Origin: Prinsepia uniflora
Lineage: Eukaryota > Streptophyta > Magnoliopsida > Rosales > Rosaceae
Reading direction: 5' to 3'
Assembly: GCA_032719365.1 (NCBI GenBank)
Contig: CM064863.1
Location: 64,691,583 to 64,755,582 of the forward strand
Length of the DNA: 64,000 bases
Within the stretch, counting starts at the first letter, position 1. Every line of letters starts with the position of its first letter. The notes beneath the pieces are model-generated. The model made no database searches and had not been told where the DNA came from. It saw nothing but the letters and a program-made list of their open reading frames with translations. Positions 44,368 to 55,437 of this stretch are shown here, piece by piece. A program made the translations under genes and the position numbers.

Positions 44368-46289
44368 TTAGAGCTGTCAGATGTCAGAGTTTTCAAGTTG
44401 ACGTCAGTATGTGACATCAGCAGCTGACGTCAGCATTGACTAACGTGATATCAGCGTTGACCATCGTTGACAAGAAGCGCGGGTACAAATTTCGAGTTGA
44501 AACTAGTGTTATTTGAAAGGTTTCGACTATCTGAATCCAATGGTGGTGGTTTCAGGTAAATCGAAAATCGTTTGATAGGTCATCTGGAGGTTTTTAGCAT
44601 CGGGAAGTGTGTACGGGACACTTTTACTATTTCGAGAGTTTTGAGAGTTTATGGTATAGACTTGTATAGGTTGATAGTGACCTTGGGTATGATTTGGACA
44701 AGTCCAAACATTCCGAAGATGTTGAACTAGCCTCAGAGTGGCTTACGGCGCAAATTGTGAACGTGCAGCTTAGACAGTCTGTGAGTGGACTTTGTTTTCT
44801 AAATGATGCATGCATAAATGTTTTATATGTTTTACGAACATGATTTTAGATGCATTGATTGCATATGACTTAAATATGATTTATGTTGGTGATTTGGCAT
44901 TTTCATAGAAAATGTGATATTGCACGTATTTTGAGATTTATGTTTTTATGATACTTGGGCTTAGGCCGAGTATTCTACGTGTATGTGATTTATGTGATTT
45001 TAATGGTTTCATGGAAAGGTGTGAAACTAAGGATTTGATATTCGATTTTGAATGATTTCATGGAGATGCGTGAAATGTTATTTCAGGCTTGAGACCTAGT
45101 TGGATCTTGACCTTGACTTAGATTATAGTCAAGGGTGATTTTGAATAAAGATTTGAATAGTGAAATGGTTTTCGTATGTGGAAATAATATTTGGCCTTGT
45201 GTCCCCGTTGATTTATAGTTTGACTTAAAGTATAGTCAAACGTGAAATCGGACAATATTTTGATTATTGAAATGATATATCTGGCTCGTGACCCTATTGA
45301 GAGAACATTTCAGGCTTGACCCTATTGAAATTATATATCGGGCTTATGACCCTATTGAGATGATATTCCTCACTTGTGACCCTATTAAGATGATATTTCG
45401 GGCTTGTGTCCTTGTTGGAAAGATATTTAACTCTAAGAGTGAGTCCATGTGTATTTGAAAACTATATTTTGGGTTGAGACCCTACTGAGGAAATAGCTTT
45501 GATTGATGAATTTGTTTTGATAAATGTTTACACTGAGACTGGCCTTTTGAGATTGATCTAACTCTAGCGCGAATTCTTTTCCCCGGAGAGGGACTCGGGT
45601 AGAAATATGTTTCCCCGGAGAGGTCCTGATGATATGATGCTCGCCTCCGGGACGCGTTGTGTCCACCCCCCACCCCCGAAAAGGTCCCGATGCATTGCTT
45701 GTTGTCGAGCAACCGAGGGAGGCTCGACTCAGGAGTGCTGATGTTATATGAGATCGATCGTTGATATGTTCACGACAATATGTGGAACGTCGGCTGGCGA
45801 TATGTTAACGGAAACGTGTTTGGACGTGAGAAATCATGGAGCTTATGTGCACGTGTTGCTTGGATATTGTGACTGATGATGATGTTACAATGATATGAGA
45901 TGTGATAGATGTTTTTCACTGGTTATTGATTTGAGAAGCATTTTTCATTGGTTATTGATTTGATTTTAAGAAAGCATTTGAAATTACGTGTTTTCTAATG
46001 CATACATACTTTTAAGTGAAGGGTATAAATGTATTTTCGTTAAATGGTTTTATAACTGATTATTTTTGCCCACTCACAGTTTTAATATTTTTGATACCCT
46101 TCAGGTTGATCGCGAATGAGGGCTATAGTAAAGATCGAGACATCAAATGTCGTTGCGTACTCTAGAAATTACTGCGCACTCTAGAAAATCCCGAGCAGGT
46201 TACGGTTTTATCCCTGATCTGACACGTGGTGTCTGACGAAAGCAGGATATCATGCGTAAATCCTGAGGGATTAGGGTTGGGTCCAGTCA
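44368..46289 (+). repeat. Truncated LTR, third copy
   Basis: Starts mid-LTR with GAGCTGTCAGATGTCAG and then follows the family map: GACGTCAGCATTGAC, AATCCAATGGTGGTGGTTT, GTGAGTGGACTTTG with GCATGCATAAAT, the GGCTTGTGACCCTATTGA series (45290-45480), CCCTTCAGGTTGATCGCG, and the end GGGTTGGGTCCAGTCA. It lies head-to-tail with the previous copy with no primer site between them. Confidence 0.7.
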
Positions 46290-48137
46290 AACTACTGTTT
46301 TATCAATGATGTTGCACAAAAAGTTAGTCTAGGTTAATATCAGGAGTTAAAAAAGGAGTATTTGTCAAAAATAAAAAATAAAACTATTACCCCAAAAGAA
46401 AAGAAAAATTATTACCCAGTCCACCCTAACCCTCCACAGTCCTCCTAATTCTCGCCTTCAACCAAATTACCCAGTTAGTTGGGTTGATTAAGAAGGAGGA
46501 GTACTTTGTGTTATTTAATAAGAATAAGATGTTGTAGGTTTAGATTAGAGGTGGTGTCTGGTTTTATAGTGCTGGGGTGGTGGTAGTGGTGGTAGTGGTG
46601 GAAGTGGTAGGGATTTTTGGGTATGATGACGATGAGAATTTATGAGAATAAGATCCTTCGGGAATTCGGAGAATCAATTATGTATGTGTATGCAAGTATG
46701 GGTATGAAAGAGAGGGAGGTGATCGGCACACGGTGTAGACTTTTGGAGTATAGGATGTGTAAGATGTTCAATATAAATGGAAGAGAAATAGAGGAAATGG
46801 TGGAGACGACTATATTGAATTAATCAGTTCTTCCAATTTAATAAACCCAGGTTCACCGTTTTTGACAGACGACTGGTACGTCCGGTGCGTCGCCTTAACC
46901 TTGCCACTATTTTCCATGATTCAACCACTCCCTGCTGTCTGCTGGTAATACTATCACCACCAATGAAATCGGGGAACTCCGACCCATAGATCCCTCAGTA
47001 CCTCGACAACCACCACGCTGACCACCGCGTCGCTGCATTACTTCCGGTCGTATCTGCGTTATTTTGTTACTTCTTTGGGTTTGCCACTTTGCATTATTAT
47101 TACGGGAAAATTAGTCGATGGAATTTTCTCTGGGCTGGAAGTTTTCTTCCACGCTTTCTAGTTTCCTCTGGCACTTGCACTTTTTGACTATTAGGTTTGG
47201 TACGATAAACCTTAGTTCTCCCTAGTGATTTTGATCACTTATTCACGTGTAGTTGATTTTGTTTTAATTTGATTGTTTCGTGGTTTTAGTACTTAGCATT
47301 CAATCATTTGTTTTTTTTCAACAAATTGCCTATTTCTCTTATGTTAGTATCACATTTCGCTACCCCCATGACATTTCTTTTTTCCTTTGAACTTCTTACT
47401 TATACGGTTGTCGAACGACAAGTGCCTTTGCTATGAGATGAAGATAGATTTTATTCTCCAAAGCCAATTTGGGTCTTTGAGTCATGTTTAGATTAGTCTC
47501 TACATCAAGAATCGAAACAAGTCAATCCTCATCGATTTTCGACGGTGGAGCTTGCGGTGGAGATAACGGTTATTATATTTACTGATCTCGACATTTGGTT
47601 TTCGACGGTTACAAATACTTAAAAAGTTCATCGACCCAGAACGGTTATCTTGTTTACTTCGGTCTAGTGGGTTAGCGGTTACCACAACAGTTACTTCAAC
47701 CATATCCCATAAGCAACTTTCTGAGTGATTTTATCACTTTAGCTTTGATTTTCCCTTCTTTATTATTTCCTTTTATTTCAGTTAATCTAGTTTATCTTAA
47801 TTCACTTTATTTTCTTTCGCTTTCGTTAATCTTGCTTGTAGATGCGAACATAGATTTTGTTTGTATAATATTTGTCATTTCCCTGTTATCACTAATTTTA
47901 TGTTGTGTTTTTACTTTTTTAGTTGAGCTCTGTCTTCATTCTTAGGCTTTCTTTGTTCAATTGTAGTGACCGATTCAGACTTCCCTCTGGTTTTTCCTTC
48001 TCCTCTCCAATTTATTCGTTAACTTTTGCTATGTTGAATGATGATTGTGGTCTTTGTGTAATTTGTATATATATGCTCTGGAGGGATTGAACGGATACTG
48101 ACTTGTTTGTTATTCCAGTTGCTGATTTTGCGTGCAA
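46290..48137. other. Intergenic region, no gene recognised
   Basis: Contains a GGTGGT-type run (46570-46610), an unsupported 68-codon ORF (46617-46823) and TTTTATT-rich sequence. It may include the lost first exon and intron of the BAHD fragment, since ATTCCAG just before 48121 could be an old splice acceptor. Confidence 0.4.
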
Positions 48138-48400
48138 GGAAGGGATCCTGTGAATGTGATTAGAGAGGCAATTGCATGAACCCTAGTGTTCTACTATCCT
48201 TTTGTAGGCAGACTTAGGGAGGGGTCTGGCCGACATCTTATGGTAGACTGAACGGGTAAGGGCGCCTTGCTCATTAAGGCTGATGCGGATTTTATGATGC
48301 AGCAATTTGGTGATGCTCTTCAGCCATCTTTCCCTTGCTTGGACGACCTTTTTTTTAATGTTCCTGGATCACAAGCGTTATTCATCTCATCCGAGTTGGG
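48138..48400 (+). pseudogene. BAHD acyltransferase fragment (benzoyltransferase-like)
   Basis: One frame reads GRDPVNVIREAIA, TGA, TLVFYYPFVGRLREGSGRHL, then MVD, TGA, TGKGALLIKADADF, FGDALQPSFPCLDDLFFNVP. This is the N-terminal half of a plant BAHD acyl-CoA transferase, closest in pattern to the benzyl alcohol benzoyltransferase/HSR201 type. Such enzymes transfer acyl groups from CoA to alcohols or amines in the cytosol. Two in-frame TGA codons replace conserved residues. The catalytic HXXXD and DFGWG regions are missing, so this is a dead fragment. Confidence 0.85.
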
Positions 48401-49288
48401 TAGTTCCTGAGAACATTCCTACCTTTCAATCTCATAATATCTCAATATTGAAGCATGGATTACCACTAGTTTTTTCAACTTCCAATGACTTCAAGTTGCT
48501 ACACTATTTTTGCTATGCCAAAGTTTTTTTTTTCCATCGGGTTTTTCCGAACAAGATTTTTTAACGAGGCAGCACGGGGAACATTCTTAGATCTTCAACT
48601 GCAACTCAAGATTTAAACTTGTTGTCAAGACATTACCTTGTAATCTTTTATATGTATTTTGTTTTTTTTTTGGTAGGTTTTGTCCCTTACTGAATTAGTC
48701 CAAGCCGCAAATCATTTTCGATTTTGCTATTGTTCTGGCTATTCAGAGTTGAGATTTGATAGAGACATTGTTCTATCGTTGTACATCTTTCACGATGTTA
48801 AATACAACATCTCTTCTATCAAAAAACCCAACCCACCAGAAAAATATAAAGTTGAAACTAAGTCCTCCAATGCAGCAACAGTTTAGGATAGAAGGGCTCT
48901 TTGGATTACAATACTCACCAATGAATTCTTCTTCATTCTTCTCTTATTCCCCTAACAATAGACCTAACATCCCTCTAGCCTTGTTTTGTTCAAAACGCGT
49001 CAGGTTTCTACTGTTTTAGTTCTTCGCAGAATCAATATTCAGATAATATGTCTCCAAAGTGTGTATGCTTTGTGTTTGTTTTGTGGCAATTCTCATGTGG
49101 ATTGTTCATATTTTTTCCACGGCAGCGTATCTAGCTTTTGGGAATATTCAAGATCGCGACAAAGGAGACGGTCGTGCGGTTGGGGGTGGGTTGAGGAAAA
49201 CTTGGGTGGGTAGGATAATTTTGTTGAAGGCAAGAATTGGAAGGGTTGGAGCAGATTTGGGAAGTAATTTTTTCCTTTTGGAGTAACA
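48401..49288. other. Region after the BAHD fragment, no gene recognised
   Basis: AT-rich. A short ORF (48680-48886) starting MSLTELVQAANHF has no convincing match. No splice structure or further BAHD motif was found. Confidence 0.4.
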
Positions 49289-49430
49289 GTTTTAATTTTT
49301 AGATAACCACCCCTATTTTAACTGCTGTTAATAACAGGGACTAACTTTTATTATAACATAGTTTTAATTTTTAAACAAATACCTCTATTTTAACTGCCGT
49401 TAATAACAGAGATTAACTTTCGATGCAAAA
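49289..49430 (+). repeat. Two tandem copies of a 72-bp repeat
   Basis: Both start GTTTTAATTTTTA and share CTATTTTAACTG and GTTAATAACAG. The units are 49289-49360 and 49361-49430 and differ at about 12 positions. They lie downstream of the eL14 gene. Confidence 0.75.
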
Positions 49431-49954
49431 TAACTGGCAAAACACAATACATATTGATATGATTTCTTAGTCGGGAAGTAAGTTGAGACTAAGCACCCTA
49501 ATCTAGATACATTTCAAGTAATAAACCTAAAAATAATGAGACATTTCCAGTAATAAGCCTAAATAAAAAAATTGAGTACAATGTTCGGAAACAATGGCTA
49601 CTGTTTCGCCTAATGAGTTATTCGATTCTGTTAGATAATCAACTCAACCCTAACCAACATTGCGAAGGTTAAAGCTCACCTGGGTTTTTGTGAATTTGGG
49701 TTAACGGAGCACTAAACACAAAAAAAAAATTCACAAGGCAATTCAAGGGAGCAACACAACAGCGCTAAATACAAAACAAAGAAATTCTACATTCCGATGG
49801 CAACACAAGGAAGAACGACATAATTAATCAGCAAAAGTGCTCCATTTGTCTACAATATTGTAAAACAAAAACGGCTCCAGAGACACTAAACTTGATCGAA
49901 CAAAACAATCCTAGTAACTCATAACAAAACTGCAAATTGAATGTCAGATATTGC

Positions 49955-51627
49955 TTATGCTGCAGCTTGCTTTTTCAGCTTTGCAAGCTCATTCCTGACG
50001 ATCCCAGCTTTCTGCAAATGAGTAAAATGTATTCATTAGTTTCCACAGTTTCACAATGAAAAGGATGAACACTAAACAATGACGTAGTCAAACAAGAGAT
50101 TCAAATGAGTCATAACGAACCTTAATCTTGGCCAACATCAGCTTGAAGCGATCAAAGTCGGAGAGAGCTGCTCTTCTCTTCTGAACAATCAGCTTCCTAC
50201 CCCAAGAGCTGTTCTCCCACTTCTTCTTGACATCTATCAAACGCATACAATTATCAGAAGAGAGACAAGACATGAAAAGAAGAACTGTACTTTTTGTTGA
50301 GTAACTGAGCCTACCAGCAGCTTCCATTGCAGCAAGCAATTCTTTTTTCTTTGGGACCCTCTTGATTTCAATTTTGATATCCGTGAGTGAAAGCCTCTTG
50401 AAGTTCATTTGGGACCTCACCATGTCAGGAGCATCGACAAGAGCCTACCAAGTTATAGAGCAGAATAGCCAATGGATCAAAACCATGGAACATACAATGA
50501 TGCAAATGTAAAAGCAACAATAAATACATAATTGCATGTGTGTAGTTTGGGTTGGATGGGGAACCCAACAGACCAACAACTGTGAAGTTGCAGCTTATCT
50601 CCACTTAATACTGATGAAAGTTATCAATAGACTGCTTAACCCATTCCTAACAAATAAAAAATGAGTAACCCAATGAAACATACGAAGAACAAAACTATAA
50701 AAAGGAAAATTAATATATAAAACTTAGGACCTGATAACTGGATTGGCATTTGAATAATGAATTCATATGCTGGACACCAATTTCCCAAAGAAAAGACAAC
50801 TCGTTGGAGCAGATATGAGTACATAAATATAAAAAGTAATCAGTCCAATAACTTTTTGATATACCAGCCATCTGGTACCAGTTAAAAACAGAACTCAACT
50901 TTAACTGATGGAATAATCTTCTGGCTTAATCCACCAGAGAGAACGACTCGTAAGTGCAGTACAAATTCAGAGTAAAATAACCACATTCTAACACCTAGTG
51001 AAACTCAAAAGCCCATCCATAAGTTCTAATAAAAGTTGGAATCTAGACAGCATTCCACCAATTCCACTGGGAAATTATACTCCTTAGCAGTTTATAAAAA
51101 TCGCAAGGCTTTGCAAGGGTAGCAATCAATGTATGAATAATTAGAGTGAACGATTTGAATATATACGGTACATAAAACAAAACACAACTCTGCTTGGTAG
51201 CTCAGAAAATACAGCCAAGCGGAAACATGTACCACTGAAGCTTAAATTTCAACACGAATAACCCACGAGCTAATATAGCATAAAGCACGAATCCCAAAAT
51301 TAATTTTCCAGGAAACAAAACAGAAAGAGAACACAATTCCAAATCAACAAACATAAGGGTAAAACTTTGATTAAGAAAAGAAAAGGAAGGACATGGTTAC
51401 TCTGTTCTGGTCAAGGACGTCTACAATGACGACGAGCTTCCCATAGTCTTCGCCGTAGTTGACAAGAGCGACCCTTCCGATCTCAACGTACCTCTTGAAA
51501 GGCTATACAAACCAAAAAAAAAAAAAGACAGCATAATGAGATCAAGGAGCAATACAATGAAGCCGCACTGGAAGATTACAGAGACGGTAAACAGCGGTGC
51601 ATAGATGAGAGAGGAGGGGCTCACCAT
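49955..51627 (-). CDS. RPL14: Large-subunit ribosomal protein L14 (eL14)
   Basis: Minus-strand coding exons: 51627-51625, 51502-51401, 50444-50315, 50233-50121 and 50011-49955. They total 405 nt, 134 aa plus stop, the normal length for plant eL14, and all junctions are GT-AG with matching phase. The protein starts MPFKRYVEIGRVALVNYGED, continues LVVIVDVLDQNR, MNFKRLSLTDIKIEIKRVPK, KKWENSSWGRKLIVQKRRA and LSDFDRFKLMLAKIK, and ends LAKLKKQAAA. eL14 is a surface protein of the cytosolic 60S subunit. The first coding exon holds only the ATG, the rest of it being 5' UTR. The frame is intact and the promoter looks normal, so the gene is probably active. Confidence 0.95.
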
Positions 51628-51719
51628 TTTTGTCTCTGGTGAGGGGTGTGTATGCGTGAGTGCGAGAGAGCTTTGATCGAGGAGGCGGAGCCTAGAAGAA
51701 GTAGAGGAAATGGTCGCGG

Positions 51720-51900
51720 GATTAGGGTTTTTCTATGGGTCTTTGTAGGTTGCATCGTACCGTCCGATCCTCTTCATCACTTTCCCTCTAATGGGCTCAA
51801 CAAGTTAAGAGAAGAAACATTACAATGGAGACCAATCGGGCCCGAGTTCTGAAGAGTGAGCTCAGTTTTAAGTTGTTGTCACATGGGCCTGGATCATGGT
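51720..51900 (-). promoter_or_regulatory. eL14 promoter: telo-box and site II elements
   Basis: TTAGGGTTT at 51722-51730 is a telo-box (AAACCCTAA on the gene strand). TGGGCT at 51792-51797 and TGGGCC near 51894-51899 match site II elements. Telo-box plus site II is the common arrangement in plant ribosomal-protein promoters, where TCP and related factors act in dividing cells. Confidence 0.7.
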
Positions 51901-53249
51901 GCGGGTACTGGATAGTTTTGGTTTAAGTACGTTAAACGGGTTGGACCGGAGTAGGGTTTAATTTGAATTTTATATTGGGATGTGATTCTTATATTGCTTT
52001 TCTTCCCTAGTCTTTTTTCTGTCGATTAATTCTCCTTTAATCTACTTTAAGCCGATCGGTGGAGAAGCTGAGAAATACGTTAGAAGACAGTGTAAGTATG
52101 AAAATCACTTCTTTATTATTTTACTCAAATTTGAGTTGTTGGATAGCCGTGTAGTTAAATTCGTCAATTCAAAACTCGACATAATGTTATATATAACAAT
52201 CAAACATGACTTGTTGAAATATTATTGAATTTTAACTTTGCTCGATAGGAATTTGAGTGAATTTTTATATAAAATTTTTAAAAATACAGCAAAAAAACTC
52301 TATTGCACATTGTTTGAAATTTATTTCGGTATCTTAGTTACTATTACTCCCTAGTCCCTACTAATGCGATTATCGCGGTTGACATTCGTGTGTCCATACT
52401 CCATATGATCGTGTCTTTCCATGTTTGATTGGAGCCGTGACAAATGCTTCCATGCTACTAGTTTCTACACGTCCTTGATCTCCATCTATATATATTTTCC
52501 ATCTAAACATGGTGAGCACTGACCACGTACTCTAATTCCATATACATAAAACTTTTGGAGGAATCAACTGTTGATATGAGTATGAAGAATATTGCAAAAT
52601 TTAATTATATAGTATTTTCATATCATATTAGTCCAAACTTGATAGGTTTAATAATACAAGTCCAAGATCCATTTACGAGTTCAAGGAAAACATATTGGCC
52701 CAAGTTCACAGTACCAAACAACCCTAGTAAGGACTATTCATCAGCTAACACGAGGACGAATCCTCAGTATCCATTCAGGGGGTTCTCATGTTAGTCTCAC
52801 AACATGAGCACATTCTCCCATATCAAAATTACTCATTACTCTCCCTTACATTTTCATATAAAAAGGAGCACATTTTCCAATAAAGTTAATAAAATTTTAC
52901 TATTCACATATACTTGCAAATTACTATTCACCACATACTTCATATATACACTCACTTACACTGACTTGGACGTCAGAGTACTCTTAGCCAAGCACCACAT
53001 CGGTGCTTACCTCTTACCAAAAACCAATCTACCCTTTTTTTACAGGTCAAACCAATGATATGTAAATGAGCAGAATTCCATTTCTAAGTTGGCACATTTT
53101 GTGCATCAACAGTTTGACAATGTTTATGAAAATTGTAACTAAGTCTACCCACCACTTTACCGAGTTGAGCACCACTCTCCTAACCAACAAATAAGCATGT
53201 TGATTGACAAAGGAAACAGTGAAATCACACCAGACATGGAATCAAATTA
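51901..53249. other. Intergenic region, no gene seen
   Basis: AT-rich sequence between the eL14 promoter and the next LTR. Short ORFs at 52555-52794 and 52804-53058 look like chance. No transposon ends were recognised. Confidence 0.4.
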
Positions 53250-55437
53250 CACGACCTATCCCCAATCCCCCTGGATTAAGGGATAAGCTATACTCCCGTC
53301 TAACCCACATGCGACCCGAAGGTTAACACCTGTCTAAAATCCCTTTATAATCATTGAAAACCATTTATTGTTTGAAATTCCAAAACCATGGCATCATAAT
53401 CAGAAATCAAGCATTTCTCGTAAAACGTGTCAAATAGTTATTTCTCGAAAACCGTGTAATTATATAAAACCACATCATAAATCCAACAAGCATGAAATCA
53501 CAGATATAAAACAATTCTAGAAAAGCAGTTATGCATGTTCGAGTTTAAGGAAAGGGTCCACTCACAGTACCGAGCCCTCAATCGCGTCCCGAACGTCCTG
53601 CACGTTCCTCGGCTTCCTCGGGAAATCCCGATCCTGTCAACAACCACCAAATTACGTCACTAACACGTCCACGAGTAACCACCTAAATTCCCTCAAAATC
53701 CCCATGTCCTGAACGTAACAAACCGGAACCCTAAACTTTCACCCTCGCGGAACTACTTCGATTCGACGTCCGATTAACCCGAAACCAATTCCAAAGGACT
53801 CGTCACAACTCCTAGACCAAAAACCATGTTGATACCTTCCCCAAGGACCGCCACACGCGCCCCCACGCGCCGCCCAAAGTGGCTGCGCGTGGCCCTCACG
53901 CGCCTGCTACAGTGCATCAGCTACCTCGAGCTAACCCGGTTCGCAACAGTAGCCTGCAACTCGGACCGGCGAGACCTGTTCTCCGCCGTCCGGCCACCAT
54001 TCCTCTTCCTTCCTTCACCAGTCTCCTCGTCCCGGCCTACCCTATCGATTCCTCAACTCCTCTAACCTCGACACAGTCCCATGATCGTCGATTCCAGCTC
54101 GAAAGATAACTCATACACGGCTCTGTTTTCCTTCCCGGCCACCCAGGTAACCTCCCTTCACGGTAGCCATCCTAAACCCTTCCTAGGACCTTACTGAACC
54201 TAACCCAACTCTCCTAGACCTTCGACTCTCGCCCAAACGTCACGACTTGCCGTTTGAAACTCACAACAAAACAGAGCATACAGAGTCCCTCCGTCGTGCC
54301 ATCCACCACCGTGCACCTCCCGTCACGGCAGCACAACCAATAGAATCCCAGACCTCTACTGAGTCCCCTAGACCTGCCTATGAACTTCGATTCGACCTCT
54401 AGACTCACGACTCTCGATTTGAAACTCGACGGCTAAACAGAGCAAACAGAAGAGGATGAGAAATTACCTGTCCTCCGATCGCCGTCGCGAGCTCAGCCGT
54501 GAGGCAGTAGCTCCTCCCGTCCACCTCCAGCCCCTGGACACCTCCTCTGGCCTTGCTTGATCGATCACAGCCACAACACCACCCACAAACACTCACGTCC
54601 TCCCTGTGCACTCTGGTTTTTCCTGTGGCCCTCACTCCTCTCACACACACGGCCAACACTTCCAAACCTCCTCCTTGTAACCTTCCCACTTCTCTGATCA
54701 CCCTCGCACACTCACACACTCACCAGCACCCATGAGCAACCCTCAATCCTCTCAATTTTCTCCCTCTGTTTCTCTCTGTGTCGAAGACACACGGGCACTG
54801 CACGGTTGCACCCCAATTATTGGAACCGTGCACACACGCGAGAACTCCCTAGAACCCACTACACAATTGCCACATGTCACCATCCCCTATTCTCTCTCAC
54901 ACACATGGCCCCATCTCAGCCCTTCATCTGCTACTCTCTGTACAAATCCCCAGGTGTAAAAAGACCAAAATACCCTCCTGTTTAACTCAAAATTACAACT
55001 TTACCACTACCTTCCTAGACCCGTATCTCACACCTCGCAAGTCCGATGAATACGTGCCGCGTGTCATCGAACTCAGGACGACGAGATCTATCTAACCATC
55101 CTAGGTCAACATCTCAAACCCCGATCGTCCAACAAGTCAACGTTTCCCCTTCTTTTAACCAAATTACGGTTATGCCCTCAACCTTCCGAACATCATAACT
55201 TCCTCCTCGGATGTCGGAATCAGGCGTGCCACCTGCCTTGACGTCCTAAACTACGTCCTGGTCACTGGTGAAAGTCCATCCGACCACCCGAACTAAAATC
55301 AACATTTTTGCCCAAGTTAGGGGCAAAATCGTCATTCTAAACTTACGGACCTAGCGGGACCACCTAACCACCAATAAACCTCATTAATCCCACCTTAATC
55401 ACTATCTTAATCCTGGCTGTCGGGACGGGTTGTTACA
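53250..55437 (-). mobile_element. Internally deleted inverted LTR
   Basis: Left end ACGACCTATCCCC matches the usual start TGACAGGACCCGTCCC with decay. The right end is GTCGGGACGGGTTGTTACA at 55437. Sequence from 53355 follows 30370 onward of the solo LTR at 29410-32305, so about 0.9 kb is missing after the first 100 bp. No duplicated target site was found (ATTCA on the right, no match on the left). Confidence 0.75.

Noticed and set aside
46617..46823. 68-codon ORF MGMMTMRIYENK
   Set aside because: No homology, no splice context, and similar chance ORFs are common in this AT-rich stretch.
48680..48886. ORF MSLTELVQAANHF, which briefly suggested a receptor-kinase juxtamembrane region
   Set aside because: Only a few residues fit and no kinase motif follows.
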